Of a stretch of 64,000 nucleotides of DNA, positions 39,872 through 49,449 are shown one piece after another. The number at the start of each line of letters is the position of its first letter. The first letter of the stretch is position 1. The notes under the pieces were generated by a model. That model made no database searches. It had not been told where the DNA came from and saw nothing but the letters and a program-made list of their open reading frames with translations. This stretch comes from Corynebacterium liangguodongii (GTDB lineage: Bacteria > Actinomycetota > Actinomycetes > Mycobacteriales > Mycobacteriaceae), in the NCBI RefSeq assembly GCF_003070865.1, contig NZ_CP026948.1, positions 1 to 64,000 of the forward strand, read 5' to 3'. A program made the translations under genes and the position numbers.

Positions 39872-41233
39872 CTAGAACAGCCCCGCGATGGGATTGCCGA
39901 AGTCGTTGCGCGTGGACACGCGCGAATCGACGTTCTGATCGTTGTGCTCGGAGGTGTCCCCGGGCAGGCGGCCGGTCTGCGTGACGGTCATGTAGTTGAC
40001 CAGGCGGCCCTCCGAGGTGTTGCCGTCGCCGAAGCTGAAGGCGCCGAGTAGCATGTCGTCGCCGGCGTTGACCGGGTTGGACAGGGTCACCTCGAAGATG
40101 CGCGCGTTGGTCTCAAAGTTGTAGCCGAGGTCGCGGACGTGGGTGCCGTTGGAGCCGTAGGAGGTGATGAGGCGGTCGACGCCCTTCGGGCCCGACTGGG
40201 TCTTCACCTCGACGCGGAAGGTCATCGCGGGGAACTCCGCCCAGTAGCGCTTGGAGCCGACGTTCTTCACACGCAGCGCCACGCTGCCGGCGAAACCGGG
40301 CTGCTTTGCGCCCGAGACGGTGAAGTAGGGCTTGAGGTCGAGCTCTTCCTTGCCCAGGGAGGAGCTCGCCGCGGTGAGGGTCTTCAGGTCCGCGGCTGCG
40401 TCGAAGGCAATGGCGCCGTCACCGGACTCCTGCGCCGGGGCCTCGGGAAGGTTCTCGCCGTTGCGCAGCTTCTGCACGTCCTCGTTGTAGGACGGGTTCG
40501 GGTTGTCTTGGGTCTCGGTGACCTGGGCGCCCTTGTTCGGGGCCCACGAGTCGGCCGGGGTGGCGTAGTTCTTCACCCGGACCTCGTTCTTCACCGGCAT
40601 GTTGGCGATCCACGCCGTCGGGCTGGCCCAGGTGCCGTTCGGGCGGCAGCGCTGCTGGGTGCCGGTCATGGTGATGGTGCGGAAGCCGTAGGTGGCCTCA
40701 CCGGTGTGCCCGGCCGGCACGTCGTACGGGCCGATCTTCTGGCCGACGTTCCACGACAGGCTGCCGGAGACGGACCAGCCGAGGGACTTGGCCAAGGCGT
40801 AGCCGATGGAGCCCTGTAGCCCGTCGCGCGAGGCCTGCCCGCCGATGTTGAGGGTCTCGGTCTTCGACCCGTTGATCGAGGCCTCGATGGTCTGCGTGCG
40901 CGAGAGGTCCTGGGTCAGAGGAACCGTGGAGTCGGAGAGGTTGGTTGTGGAGATCGTGCCCACGGGCAGGAAGTTATCCGTAACCTTGTAGACGATCGTG
41001 CGGTAGTCCTCGGTGGAGTTGCACACCGGGCGCGGGTTGAGGATGTTGGCCTTGATGTGGTCGGAGCCGCGGTAGGTGTGGATGATCGGCAGGGAGTCGT
41101 TGGTGGCGGCGGTCTCCGGGTGGGACTCCTCGATCGTTTGGGCGTGGGCGGCCGACGAGGCGGCCGCGCCGGCGGCGAGTGCGACGGCAGCGGTGAGCGC
41201 TACCGCGGGGCGGGCAAATCGGGTGATATTCAC
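39872..41233 (-). CDS. Secreted beta-rich protein, possibly aerolysin/ETX-like
   Basis: The 453-residue product starts with a clear signal peptide (MNITRFARPAVALTAAVALA, cleavage after AHA near residue 31). The mature part is rich in Thr, Ser and alternating polar and hydrophobic residues, for example STVPLTQDLSRTQTIEASI and then SWSVSGSLSW-like patterns (GWSVSGSLSWNVGQKI), followed by VPAGHTGEATYGFRTITMTG. Long Ser/Thr-patterned strands around a VPAGHT turn recall aerolysin/epsilon-toxin-like pore-formers, but no defining motif is present, so the fold is a guess. GTG 41233 is the start, since AAAGG stands ahead of it and the signal peptide follows at once. Its stop is next to the DnaA-box cluster. 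The protein is a candidate surface or secreted effector. Confidence 0.6.
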   Translation of the reverse strand: MNITRFARPAVALTAAVALAAGAAASSAAHAQTIEESHPETAATNDSLPIIHTYRGSDHIKANILNPRPVCNSTEDYRTIVYKVTDNFLPVGTISTTNLSDSTVPLTQDLSRTQTIEASINGSKTETLNIGGQASRDGLQGSIGYALAKSLGWSVSGSLSWNVGQKIGPYDVPAGHTGEATYGFRTITMTGTQQRCRPNGTWASPTAWIANMPVKNEVRVKNYATPADSWAPNKGAQVTETQDNPNPSYNEDVQKLRNGENLPEAPAQESGDGAIAFDAAADLKTLTAASSSLGKEELDLKPYFTVSGAKQPGFAGSVALRVKNVGSKRYWAEFPAMTFRVEVKTQSGPKGVDRLITSYGSNGTHVRDLGYNFETNARIFEVTLSNPVNAGDDMLLGAFSFGDGNTSEGRLVNYMTVTQTGRLPGDTSEHNDQNVDSRVSTRNDFGNPIAGLF

Positions 41234-41387
41234 GAAGCGACCTTTCTTGATCCTCGATGCGGGGTGACCAACGGTGTGATCATTAACGAGTGAATGTCTA
41301 TTCCCCATCGCAGCTCGCCGCGAGCGAGGTAACGAAAGTACACACCCGTTGCGGAGGAAAACGCCAGGTCATGGGCGCACGTAGATA

Positions 41388-41421
41388 CCCCCGTTTCGAT
41401 GACGAATCAACGAAACGGGGG
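41388..41421. terminator. 11-bp hairpin between crgA and the secreted-protein gene
   Basis: CCCCCGTTTCG (41388-41398) pairs with CGAAACGGGGG (41411-41421). It lies downstream of crgA on the minus strand, and probably ends the crgA transcript. The tail is only weakly T-rich on that strand. Confidence 0.6.
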
Positions 41422-41468
41422 TTGTTCTACCGACAAAAGTATACTTTTGTGGAAAAGGGCGCCGAACG

Positions 41469-41741
41469 CTAGCGCCAGCCCATTGTCATGAGCAGGCCGA
41501 CGATCATCGCGGAGAACCCGATGAGGTAGTTCCACGGGCCAAGCTCCTTGAGCAAGGAAATCTGGTCGCCCGCGACGTAGAACACGATCAGCCAGGCCAA
41601 GCCCAAGATGAGCAGGCCGAACATGATCACCTTGTACCACATCGGCGTGCCGCCGGTGTTGATCTTCACCGGCGTGCGCGTGGAGCCCGACGGGGTTTTC
41701 GGCAGCGCGGCGGCGTCGTTAGTTACCTTTGCCTTGGGCAT
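41469..41741 (-). CDS. crgA: Cell division protein CrgA
   Basis: This 90-residue protein matches CrgA, a small divisome membrane protein that recruits peptidoglycan synthases and interacts with FtsZ and FtsI in mycobacteria. A short polar N-terminus (about 1-33) with a run of Lys, Pro and Thr is followed by two membrane helices (about 34-57, MWYKVIMFGLLILGLAWLIV, and 70-88, YLIGFSAMIVGLLM). The gene stands next to pknB, as in Mycobacterium. The ATG has GGGGAAGA upstream as a ribosome binding site. Length and order of parts are typical. Confidence 0.93.
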   Translation of the reverse strand: MPKAKVTNDAAALPKTPSGSTRTPVKINTGGTPMWYKVIMFGLLILGLAWLIVFYVAGDQISLLKELGPWNYLIGFSAMIVGLLMTMGWR

Positions 41742-41802
41742 TGTGCAATCTTCCCCTTGTTGTCAATCGTTTGGTGTTGGACTCTACCACCCGCCGCGGA
41801 CC

Positions 41803-43776
41803 TCACCTCAGCGGGTTGAGCTGCGCGGCGTCGAACTTCCACAGGTTGTAGCCGATCTGCTGGTCTTTGCGGATATCCTGCCCTGCGGGGATCTCCTGGT
41901 GGCCGATGAGTCCCTGGTCCACCAGAGCACCCGTGGGCACGGTGGGCCCCGCAACCAGCTTGCCGTTCCACCCGGTGGCGCGCAGCGCCTGCTCCGCGTC
42001 CCGCGGGTTCAGCCGCGTGATCTCGATCATGGGAAGAAGCATTCCGTTGGACACGCGCAGCTCCACCGTGGTGCCGACCTCAACCTCGGTATTCTCCCCG
42101 GCGACGGCGAGGACCTCCTCCGCCGGCTTGCGCGAATCCACCTGCGTAATGGTGGACTTGAGGTTGAGCGAGGACAGCGTCGCGGTCGCCTGCTCCACGT
42201 TCATGCCCACGAGCGAGGGAACCGTCACCATCTCCCGGCCATCCGAGACGACGACGGAGACCTGGGAGCCCTTCGACAGCTGGGAGCCTGCCGCCGGGTT
42301 CTGGGAGATTACCGCCCCGGCCGGCACATCGTCGCTGTTTTCGTGCCTAATCTCCGGGTTGAGCTCTAAGCTCGCCTGGGCAAGGACCTCGGCGGCCTGC
42401 TGCGGGGTCAGCTTGGTCACATCCGGCACGTCGGTGATCTCGCGCCCGGACGAGACGGTCACCGTCACCAGGGTCCCGCGGCGCAGCTGCGAGCCCGCCA
42501 CGGGGTTCGTGCCCAGCACCTCGCCGCGCGGGCGGTCCGGGCTCGGGGCATCGTTGACGGCGACGACGAAGCCCAAGCCCTCGAGCTGCGCGACGGCGTC
42601 TTCGCGGGGCTTGCCGGTCATCTCCGGCACGAGCACCATCTCCTCGACAACCGGGGCGCTGTCCTTCTCACCGCCGCGGAAATAGTTGTATGCCACCACC
42701 GCCCCGGCACCGACCAAGACGAGCGCGAGGAGCGCCGCGACCCACTTCATCCACGATCCACCGCCGGCCTTCTCGTGGGCGCGGCGGTGCTCTTCGTAGC
42801 GCGAGGGCGCGGCTGCAGACGGGGCGGGGGCGACGGAGGAGACAAAGGCGGTGCGCGCATCCGGGTCGACGCCGGAGCTGGCCAGGTGGCTGCGCGCGGC
42901 CGCGGTGACGGCGCCGCGGGCGAGCCGCTCCAAGTCCTCGCCCATCTCCGCGGCGGACTGGTAGCGGTCAGCCGGGTGCTTCGCCATCGCGGTGAGGATC
43001 ACCGCGTCAACGTTGACGGCCTCGGTCTCGGTGAGGGCGCCGGCGGAGGCGTCGGCGGAGGCGTCGATAAGCGAGCTCGGCGGCTCAGGGTCCTCCTGCA
43101 CGTGCTGGTACGCCACGGCGAAGGGTGATTCGCCCTCGAACGGCGGGCGGCCCGTGACCGCTTCAAACATGACGCAGCCGAGCGCGTAGATATCGCTGCG
43201 CGCATCGGCGTGCTTGCCGCGGGCCTGCTCGGGCGAGAGGTATTGCGCAGTGCCAATGACGGCGGAGGTCTGCGTCATCGCCGAGGTGGAATCGTCGAGC
43301 GCCCGGGCGATGCCGAAGTCCATCACCTTCACCGCGCCGGTGTTGGTCACCATGATGTTCGCCGGCTTGATATCGCGGTGGATAATGCCGGCGTCGTGGC
43401 TGGCCTGCAGCGCGCGCGTGACCGGGATGAGGAGCTCCGCAGCCTCACCCGCGCGCAGCTGGCCTTCCTCGCGCACGATGTCGCGCAGGTTGCGGCCGTG
43501 GACGCGCTCCATCACGATGTAGGGCACCGCGAGCCCGTCGACGTCGACGTCGCCCGTGTCGTAGACCGAGACGATGTTGGGATGGTTGAGCTTCGCGGAG
43601 TTTTGCGCCTCCCGGCGAAAGCGCTCGCGGAAGTTCTCGTCGCGCGCCATGTCGGTCTTGAGCATCTTCAAGGCGACCTCGCGTCCGAGGACCGTATCGG
43701 TCGCCGCGTAGACGTCCGACATTCCGCCGGTTCCGATCGCCCCTCCGAGCTGGTATCGGTTACCAATCAGGGTCAT
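41803..43776 (-). CDS. pknB: Serine/threonine protein kinase PknB with PASTA domains
   Basis: PknB is an essential membrane kinase that links peptidoglycan state to growth. The 657-residue product has a Hanks-type kinase domain (about 5-275) with GTGGMSDVY, catalytic Lys in VALKML, HRDIKPANIM and DFG, then a Pro/Ala-rich juxtamembrane linker, one membrane helix (about 345-365, WVAALLALVLVGAGAVVAYN) and four PASTA-like repeats that bind muropeptides. ATG 43776 is chosen because CGGAGG lies eight bases upstream; only one base separates it from the pknA stop. The upstream frame to 43794 lies within pknA. It ends the operon that runs from fhaA. Confidence 0.97.
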   Translation of the reverse strand: MTLIGNRYQLGGAIGTGGMSDVYAATDTVLGREVALKMLKTDMARDENFRERFRREAQNSAKLNHPNIVSVYDTGDVDVDGLAVPYIVMERVHGRNLRDIVREEGQLRAGEAAELLIPVTRALQASHDAGIIHRDIKPANIMVTNTGAVKVMDFGIARALDDSTSAMTQTSAVIGTAQYLSPEQARGKHADARSDIYALGCVMFEAVTGRPPFEGESPFAVAYQHVQEDPEPPSSLIDASADASAGALTETEAVNVDAVILTAMAKHPADRYQSAAEMGEDLERLARGAVTAAARSHLASSGVDPDARTAFVSSVAPAPSAAAPSRYEEHRRAHEKAGGGSWMKWVAALLALVLVGAGAVVAYNYFRGGEKDSAPVVEEMVLVPEMTGKPREDAVAQLEGLGFVVAVNDAPSPDRPRGEVLGTNPVAGSQLRRGTLVTVTVSSGREITDVPDVTKLTPQQAAEVLAQASLELNPEIRHENSDDVPAGAVISQNPAAGSQLSKGSQVSVVVSDGREMVTVPSLVGMNVEQATATLSSLNLKSTITQVDSRKPAEEVLAVAGENTEVEVGTTVELRVSNGMLLPMIEITRLNPRDAEQALRATGWNGKLVAGPTVPTGALVDQGLIGHQEIPAGQDIRKDQQIGYNLWKFDAAQLNPLR

Positions 43777-43777
43777 C

Positions 43778-45295
43778 TTAGGCACCTCCGCCAAGCTGGT
43801 TCACGAAATCGTTGAAGGGATCCAACGCGGCCTCCGAGGTGGGCGCGGCCGTCTCCGGCGCGGGCTGCTGCCGGGTCGGGCTCGCGGCGCTCGAGCTCGG
43901 CGCTTCGGGGGCGGGCGCGTTGGGCCGGGAGCTCGGGCTCGGCGCGCTCGAGGGCGGCTCGACGAAGCTCACGGTGCCGGGAGCTGAGGGCTCGGCGGTA
44001 GACCGCGACGGCTCCGGGCGCGGGGCCTGCGTCGCCTGGGTCACGGTAGAGACCGACGGGGATACCGTCTCCGTTTGCGTGACCACGGCCGGGGGCGGCG
44101 GGGGCGTCGACGTGCGGGGCGAGGACCCGGAGATCCCGTTCGAAATCGCCCAGGCCAGCCCGCCCAGCACCGCGAGCACGATGAGCGCAATACCGACACC
44201 GAGGCCGAACCCGCCGGACTCTTTCTTGGCAGCACGCGCATCGACGCCCTGTCTTGGCGCCCGGTTCGCCACCGCGGGCGGCGCTGGATTCGGCGCTGCA
44301 TTCTGTGCCGTATTCCGTGCCGCTGGTGCGGGCCGCACGGTCGTCGGCTGCGCGACGGAGGCCAACATCTGCGTCGACTCGGTCGGGGAGGGCTCCCCTG
44401 CGAGCTTCGTCGAGGCGAGACCCATCGGCTGGTGCGGGCGGCGGCCGGCGCGCACCTGGGCCACCGCGAGCTGCATCTCGTTGCCGTCGGCGAAGCGCAC
44501 CCCGGGGTCCTTGCGCAGCGCGATGCCGATGAGCTCGCGCGCCGGGGCCGAGATGGCGGTCGAGAGAGCCGGGGGCTCGGCGGAGACGTGGGCGAGCGCG
44601 ACGGAGACGGAGGAATCCCCGGTAAACGGCCGCTTTCCGGCGAGCATCTCGTAGCCGACCACACCGAGCGAGTAGACGTCGGACGCTGCGCTGACATCGA
44701 GGCCCTGGGCCTGCTCGGGGGAGACGTACTGGGCGGTGCCCACGACCATGCCGGTGCGGGTGAGCGGGACCGCCGCGGCCGCCTTCGCAATGCCGAAGTC
44801 GGTGATCTTAATCTGGCCGTTCTGCGTCACCATGAGGTTTCCGGGCTTGATGTCGCGGTGGACCAGGCCCATCCGGTGGATCGCGGCTAGGCCGTGGGCG
44901 GCCTGCTCCAGCACGTCGAGCGCCAACGCTTCGTCGAGACGCCGCTCGCGGGCGATGAGGTCCGCCAGGGATTCGCCCCTGATGTACTCCATGACGATGA
45001 AACACATCGTATAACCGGCCGGGGTGTCTACCTCGCGGTAGTCGTAGGTGGCCACGACGTTGGGCGAGGAGATGCCCTCGGCCGCGTGCGCCTCGTTGCG
45101 GAAGCGGGTGAGGAACTCCTCGTTGTTGGAAAACTCCGGTCGCAGCACCTTGATGGCCACCTCGCGGTCCCCACCTGTGTCGTCTGCAAGCCAGACCGTG
45201 GACATCCCGCCGTGGCCGATGACCCACTGCAGCGTGTAGTCGGGTCCGATGAGGCGCTGGAGGTCTTCGCGATTATCGGTATTCATAGCGTTCAT
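43778..45295 (-). CDS. pknA: Serine/threonine protein kinase PknA
   Basis: PknA is the second growth-controlling kinase of this cluster. The 505-residue product has a kinase domain (about 15-285) with IGHGGMSTVW, VAIKVL, HRDIKPGNLM and DFG, followed by a long low-complexity region, one membrane helix (about 370-392, GLGVGIALIVLAVLGGLAW) and an extracytoplasmic tail of about 110 residues rich in Pro, Ser, Thr and Ala. It lacks PASTA repeats, as in other PknA proteins. The start overlaps the pbpA stop by four bases (ATGA); a second ATG lies at 45286. Activity depends on autophosphorylation and on PstP, encoded four genes upstream. Confidence 0.96.
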   Translation of the reverse strand: MNAMNTDNREDLQRLIGPDYTLQWVIGHGGMSTVWLADDTGGDREVAIKVLRPEFSNNEEFLTRFRNEAHAAEGISSPNVVATYDYREVDTPAGYTMCFIVMEYIRGESLADLIARERRLDEALALDVLEQAAHGLAAIHRMGLVHRDIKPGNLMVTQNGQIKITDFGIAKAAAAVPLTRTGMVVGTAQYVSPEQAQGLDVSAASDVYSLGVVGYEMLAGKRPFTGDSSVSVALAHVSAEPPALSTAISAPARELIGIALRKDPGVRFADGNEMQLAVAQVRAGRRPHQPMGLASTKLAGEPSPTESTQMLASVAQPTTVRPAPAARNTAQNAAPNPAPPAVANRAPRQGVDARAAKKESGGFGLGVGIALIVLAVLGGLAWAISNGISGSSPRTSTPPPPPAVVTQTETVSPSVSTVTQATQAPRPEPSRSTAEPSAPGTVSFVEPPSSAPSPSSRPNAPAPEAPSSSAASPTRQQPAPETAAPTSEAALDPFNDFVNQLGGGA

Positions 45296-46740
45296 GACTG
45301 TGTCCCTGTCCCTCCGCTCGCCGGGGTGGCACGCAGCACCGCCCGGCCGATCGAGCTGGCAACCTGCCCGCCGGTCGCGTTGACGCCGAGGTTGCCTCCG
45401 TCCTTGACCACGACGGCCACGGCGACGTCGTTATTCGGGTCGAAGGCGACGTACCACACGTGCGGCGCCGCGCCCTCGCCATGCTCCGCGGTGCCGGTCT
45501 TGGAGGCGAAGCCGTTGCCGTCGTAGCCGAAGGTGGAGCGCTCCGAGCCGTACATCAGCTGGGTGATCGTCTCCGCTTCCTCGGGCGTGAGCGCCTCGGC
45601 GAGCTCGCGGGGCTTGGCCTGCCGCACCGGCTTGAGGTCCGGCGCTAACACCCTGTCGACCACGTAGGGCGCCATGCGCTTGCCGCCGTTGGCCACGCTG
45701 GCTGCCATGACCGCCGCCTGCAGCGCCGTCATGGTGACGTCGCGCTGGCCGATGGCGGATTGGCCGAGCTCCGCCGGCCCGGGCAGCTCCCCGAGGGAGC
45801 CGGAGGCCGTGGGCACGCCGAGGTCGTAGTCCTCGCCGATGCCGAAGCGCTGCGCCGCCTCGCGCAGAGCGTCCGGGCCGATGTCGAGCCCCATTTGCAC
45901 GAACGCGGTGTTGCACGACAGCGCGAACGCGGTGCGCAGCGTCGTCGACGTGGAACCGCCGCAGGCCTGCCCGCCGTAGTTGGGCACGTCCGTGTTGGTG
46001 CCGGGCAGAGTGATGCGCGCCTCGCCTGTGAGCGTGGAGTCGGGCGAGTAGCCGGAGCGCAGGCCGGCGGCGGTGGTGACGATCTTGAAGATGGATCCCG
46101 GAGGCAGCTGCTCGGCCGTGGCGTGGTTGAGCATGGGGGCGGCGGGGTCGCTGTTGAGCGCGGCCCAGGCATCCGGGGCGGTCTCCGGATTGACCAAGAG
46201 GTTCGGATCGTACGACGGCGCCGACGCCATGGCGAGCACCGCCCCGGTCGACGGCCGGATGGCCACGACGGCACCGCGGTACCCAGGGTTGGAGAGCTGC
46301 TCGTAGGCCAGGGCCTGCATCTGCGGGTCCAAGGTGAGCTCGATCGAGTTGCCCGCCTTGTCCTGCTCCAGGCCGGTGCGCAGGAAGCGGCTGCCGGTCA
46401 CAGCCCCGTCGCCGTTGAGGTCGGCGTTGTAGCCGGCCTCGAGCCCGCCGACGCCGAATTGGTCGGAGACGTAGCCGAGCACGGGGCCGAAGGAGTACGG
46501 CATGGTGGGGTAGAGACGCTGGTAGAGCTCGTCGGCGCCCTTCTCCGAGTCCGCCAACACCTGGCCGCCGGCGTTGATCTGGCCGCGGTTGACCTGCTTG
46601 AGCTCAATGAAGGTGCGCGCGTTGCGGGCATCTTGAGCGTATTTCTCTTCGCTTAAACCCTGCACGACGGTGAGGTTGACCAGCAGCGCGACGGTAAGCA
46701 GGAGGGAGAGCACGGCGCCGAGCCGGATGGACTTGTTCAT
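45292..46740 (-). CDS. pbpA: Penicillin-binding transpeptidase PbpA
   Basis: PbpA is a class B penicillin-binding protein that cross-links peptidoglycan, working with RodA. The 482-residue product has an N-terminal membrane anchor (about 8-28), a dimerisation region and the transpeptidase domain. Active-site motifs are SxxK in PPGSIFKIVT (Ser about residue 220), SxN in ALSCNTAF and KTG in FASKTGTAEHG. The ATG overlaps the rodA stop by four bases and the stop overlaps pknA, so translation is coupled through the series. The activity is sensitive to beta-lactams by family. Confidence 0.96.
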   Translation of the reverse strand: MNKSIRLGAVLSLLLTVALLVNLTVVQGLSEEKYAQDARNARTFIELKQVNRGQINAGGQVLADSEKGADELYQRLYPTMPYSFGPVLGYVSDQFGVGGLEAGYNADLNGDGAVTGSRFLRTGLEQDKAGNSIELTLDPQMQALAYEQLSNPGYRGAVVAIRPSTGAVLAMASAPSYDPNLLVNPETAPDAWAALNSDPAAPMLNHATAEQLPPGSIFKIVTTAAGLRSGYSPDSTLTGEARITLPGTNTDVPNYGGQACGGSTSTTLRTAFALSCNTAFVQMGLDIGPDALREAAQRFGIGEDYDLGVPTASGSLGELPGPAELGQSAIGQRDVTMTALQAAVMAASVANGGKRMAPYVVDRVLAPDLKPVRQAKPRELAEALTPEEAETITQLMYGSERSTFGYDGNGFASKTGTAEHGEGAAPHVWYVAFDPNNDVAVAVVVKDGGNLGVNATGGQVASSIGRAVLRATPASGGTGTQS

Positions 46741-48095
46741 CGCGCCACCTCCACGGCGCCCTGCCCGGCGGCGGGCGCTTCTGCCTCAGCTGCCCGCTCG
46801 GTGGGGCGGTTGGCGCTGTTGGAGATGCGCAACAAAAGGCCGAGCAGGACGTAGTTGGCCATGATCGCCGACCCGCCGGCGGACATGAAAGGCGTGGTCA
46901 AACCGGTCATGGGGACCATCGCGGAGACCCCGCCGGCGACGACGAAGATCTGGATAATCAACGTCGTTGACAGGCCCGCGGCGAGAAGCTTGCCGTAGGT
47001 GTCGCGCACCTGCATGGCGGCCCGGAACCCCCGGTTGACAAAGATCAAGAAGAGGCACAATACGGCCGCTAGCCCGGCGAGCCCCAGCTCCTCGCCGATT
47101 GCGGCGAGGATGTAGTCAGAGTGGGCGACGGGCACCATGTCCGGGTGGCCGTAGCCGAGCCCGGTGCCAGTGACCCCGCCCCAGCTCAGCCCGAAGAGGG
47201 CTTGGGAGGGCTGGAAGCCCGTGGTGTCGTAGTTGGCCAGGGGGTCGAGGAAGTTGGTCACGCGCTCCTGGATCTTGCCGGAGACCTGGTAGACGGCGTA
47301 CCCGCCGACGGCGACGAGGCCAAGGCCGATGACGAGCCAGCTCAACCGGCCGGTGGCGTAGTAGACCATGGCCAGCACCGTGGCAAAGAGCAGCAGCGCC
47401 GGGCCGAAGTCGTTGGAGATCGCCATGATGACAATGGCGATGGCCCACACCACCAAGATCGGGGCGAGGTCGCGCAGACGCGGGAACGTCAACCCGGCGA
47501 AACGCTTCCCGGCGACGGTGAAGAGCGACCGCTTCTGGGCGAGCAGCTGCGCGAAGAAGATGAGCAGCAGGATCTTGGAAAACTCACCCGGCTGGATGGA
47601 AAACGGCCCGATCCAGATCCAGATGCGCGCATCGGCGAAGTCCGGCGGCTGCGGCCAGACCAGAGGCAGCGCCAAGAACACTAGGCCTACAAGCCCGAGG
47701 ATGAAGGAGTAGCGGGTCAGCGACTTGTGGTCGCGGACGGCCAGCAGGGTCATCACCAGCAGCACCACGCCGGCGAATGACCACATGACCTGCCGCTCAG
47801 CGAGGGGGCCGTAGCCTGCGCGCTCCGCGAGGTCAAGGCGGTAGATCATGACGAGGCCGATGGCGTTGAGGGTGGCCACGGTCGGCAAAAGCACCTGGTC
47901 GGCGTGGGGGGCGGCGAGGCAGATCGCGAGGTGGGCGAGCGCGTAGACGCCGATGAACCCGCCGACGAGCCAGAGCATCTCCGTCGACATGGCCCGGCCT
48001 TGGGAGAGCTCGAGGCCGAAGAGCATGAGCAGCAGGAGCAGGGCGGAGCAGACGAGCAGGCCGAACTCTTTGGTGCGGGAGAAAATCCTGGTCAT
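46737..48095 (-). CDS. rodA: FtsW/RodA/SpoVE-family glycosyltransferase RodA
   Basis: RodA polymerises lipid II into glycan strands in the membrane. The 452-residue product has about ten hydrophobic helices and the SEDS features, including IQPGEFSKILLLIFFAQLLA, DFGPALLLFATVLAMVYYAT and SDYILAAIGEELGLAG. The gene is followed by pbpA, its transpeptidase partner. The ATG follows the pstP stop by one base (48095 and 48097), so the two are coupled. In mycobacteria this cluster controls cell elongation. Confidence 0.96.
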   Translation of the reverse strand: MTRIFSRTKEFGLLVCSALLLLLMLFGLELSQGRAMSTEMLWLVGGFIGVYALAHLAICLAAPHADQVLLPTVATLNAIGLVMIYRLDLAERAGYGPLAERQVMWSFAGVVLLVMTLLAVRDHKSLTRYSFILGLVGLVFLALPLVWPQPPDFADARIWIWIGPFSIQPGEFSKILLLIFFAQLLAQKRSLFTVAGKRFAGLTFPRLRDLAPILVVWAIAIVIMAISNDFGPALLLFATVLAMVYYATGRLSWLVIGLGLVAVGGYAVYQVSGKIQERVTNFLDPLANYDTTGFQPSQALFGLSWGGVTGTGLGYGHPDMVPVAHSDYILAAIGEELGLAGLAAVLCLFLIFVNRGFRAAMQVRDTYGKLLAAGLSTTLIIQIFVVAGGVSAMVPMTGLTTPFMSAGGSAIMANYVLLGLLLRISNSANRPTERAAEAEAPAAGQGAVEVAR

Positions 48096-48096
48096 G

Positions 48097-49449
48097 CTAC
48101 TTCACCGTCCTGCAATCGGCGTGTTGTTCGGTCTTCTCCGCCTCGGGTTTCCCCTCGACGCAGGCGGGTAGCGCCTCGCCCGCGAGCCGGTTGAGCTGGG
48201 CGACAACGTCGTCGTAGCTGCCCGGGGCGGGCTCCGCGATGGCCCCGCGTTGTGATTCGGGAAGGTCTGCAAGCTCGAAGATGTGGCAGTCCGCCGGAGT
48301 ATCATCCAGCGGGGCGATCTGGAGCTCATTGCGGTTGTTGATGCACGCGAGCTGGATCGGCCTGTGCGAGCGCGCGCCGAAGAGCGTGCTCTCGGAGCCC
48401 TGCTCGATGAGGATGTGGCCTTGCTCGTTGGCCCGCAGGAAGAACGTGTCGTTATTGCGGGCTTGGAGGTAGCCCACGCCGAGGAGCGCTATGAGGGCGA
48501 GGCTGAGCGCGCCGATGACCCAGGGCCAGATGGTGCGGCGTGGGTGGTCCTCCTCGTCTGCGGCGTCAGCGGGATCCTCGCTGGCGGCGGGGTCGCCCTC
48601 GCGCGGGGCTTCTGCCGGGCGCATGAGCGCGGCCGCGCGGCTCGCCGCCGAGCTGGGGTGGGTGGCCTCGACACCCGGGGCGAGTGCCCCAGCGACGATG
48701 GGGGCTTGCGGCGCCTCAGGGCTGCTGGGGGCACGCTTGTCAACGACCTCCCCAATCACCACGGTAATATTGTCCGGCCCGCCGGAACGCAGGGCGAGCT
48801 CGATGAGGCGCTGCGCGGCGATCTCGATCGTGCCCTCCTTGAGCGCGCCAGCGATGGTCTCCGGGGTGACCGGGTCGGAGAGCCCGTCGGAGCAGAGCAG
48901 GTAGCGGTCCCCCGGGCGCGCCTCGAGCAGCTCGAGGTGGGGTTCGACGGGGCGGCCGGTATACGCCTTGAGGATGAGCGACTTCTGCGGGTGGGAGGAG
49001 ACCTCGCTCGCGTCGAGCTTGCCCTCGTTGACCAGCGATTGGACGTACGTATCGTCCTCGGTGATCTGGGCGAGCTCGCCGTCGCGTAGCCGGTAGCCGC
49101 GGGAATCCCCCACGTGGATGAGCCCGAGCTGGGCGCCGTTGAACATCAGCGAGGTGAGCGTGGTGCCCATGCCCTCCTGCTCGGGGTGTTCGGCCACGGA
49201 GGCCTCGATCGCGGCGTTCGCGTCGTCGGCGGCGGCGCCGAGCAGGGCGAGCATGTCGGCCTCACCCGGGTCGCGGTCGAGGTGTTCCATGTGCTCGACC
49301 ATGAGCTGGGATGCCACCTCGCCGGCGGCGTGTCCACCCATGCCGTCGGCAAGCACGAGCAGGTACGGGCCCGCGTAGGCGGAGTCTTCGTTGTTGCCCC
49401 GGACGAGGCCGCGGTCGGAGGCGGCAACGAAGTTGAGCTTGAGTGTCAT
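48097..49449 (-). CDS. pstP: PP2C-family serine/threonine phosphatase
   Basis: PstP dephosphorylates PknA, PknB and their substrates. The 450-residue product has an N-terminal PP2C catalytic domain (about 1-235) with metal-binding motifs VRGNNEDSAYAGPYLLVLADGMGGHAAGE (given in parts: VRGNNEDSAY and LADGMGGHAAGE), HVGDSRGYRL and GGPDNITVVI, then an Ala/Pro/Glu-rich linker, one membrane helix (about 310-330) and a smaller external domain with four Cys residues. It overlaps fhaB by four bases. Membrane anchoring and cluster position match mycobacterial PstP. Confidence 0.96.
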   Translation of the reverse strand: MTLKLNFVAASDRGLVRGNNEDSAYAGPYLLVLADGMGGHAAGEVASQLMVEHMEHLDRDPGEADMLALLGAAADDANAAIEASVAEHPEQEGMGTTLTSLMFNGAQLGLIHVGDSRGYRLRDGELAQITEDDTYVQSLVNEGKLDASEVSSHPQKSLILKAYTGRPVEPHLELLEARPGDRYLLCSDGLSDPVTPETIAGALKEGTIEIAAQRLIELALRSGGPDNITVVIGEVVDKRAPSSPEAPQAPIVAGALAPGVEATHPSSAASRAAALMRPAEAPREGDPAASEDPADAADEEDHPRRTIWPWVIGALSLALIALLGVGYLQARNNDTFFLRANEQGHILIEQGSESTLFGARSHRPIQLACINNRNELQIAPLDDTPADCHIFELADLPESQRGAIAEPAPGSYDDVVAQLNRLAGEALPACVEGKPEAEKTEQHADCRTVK

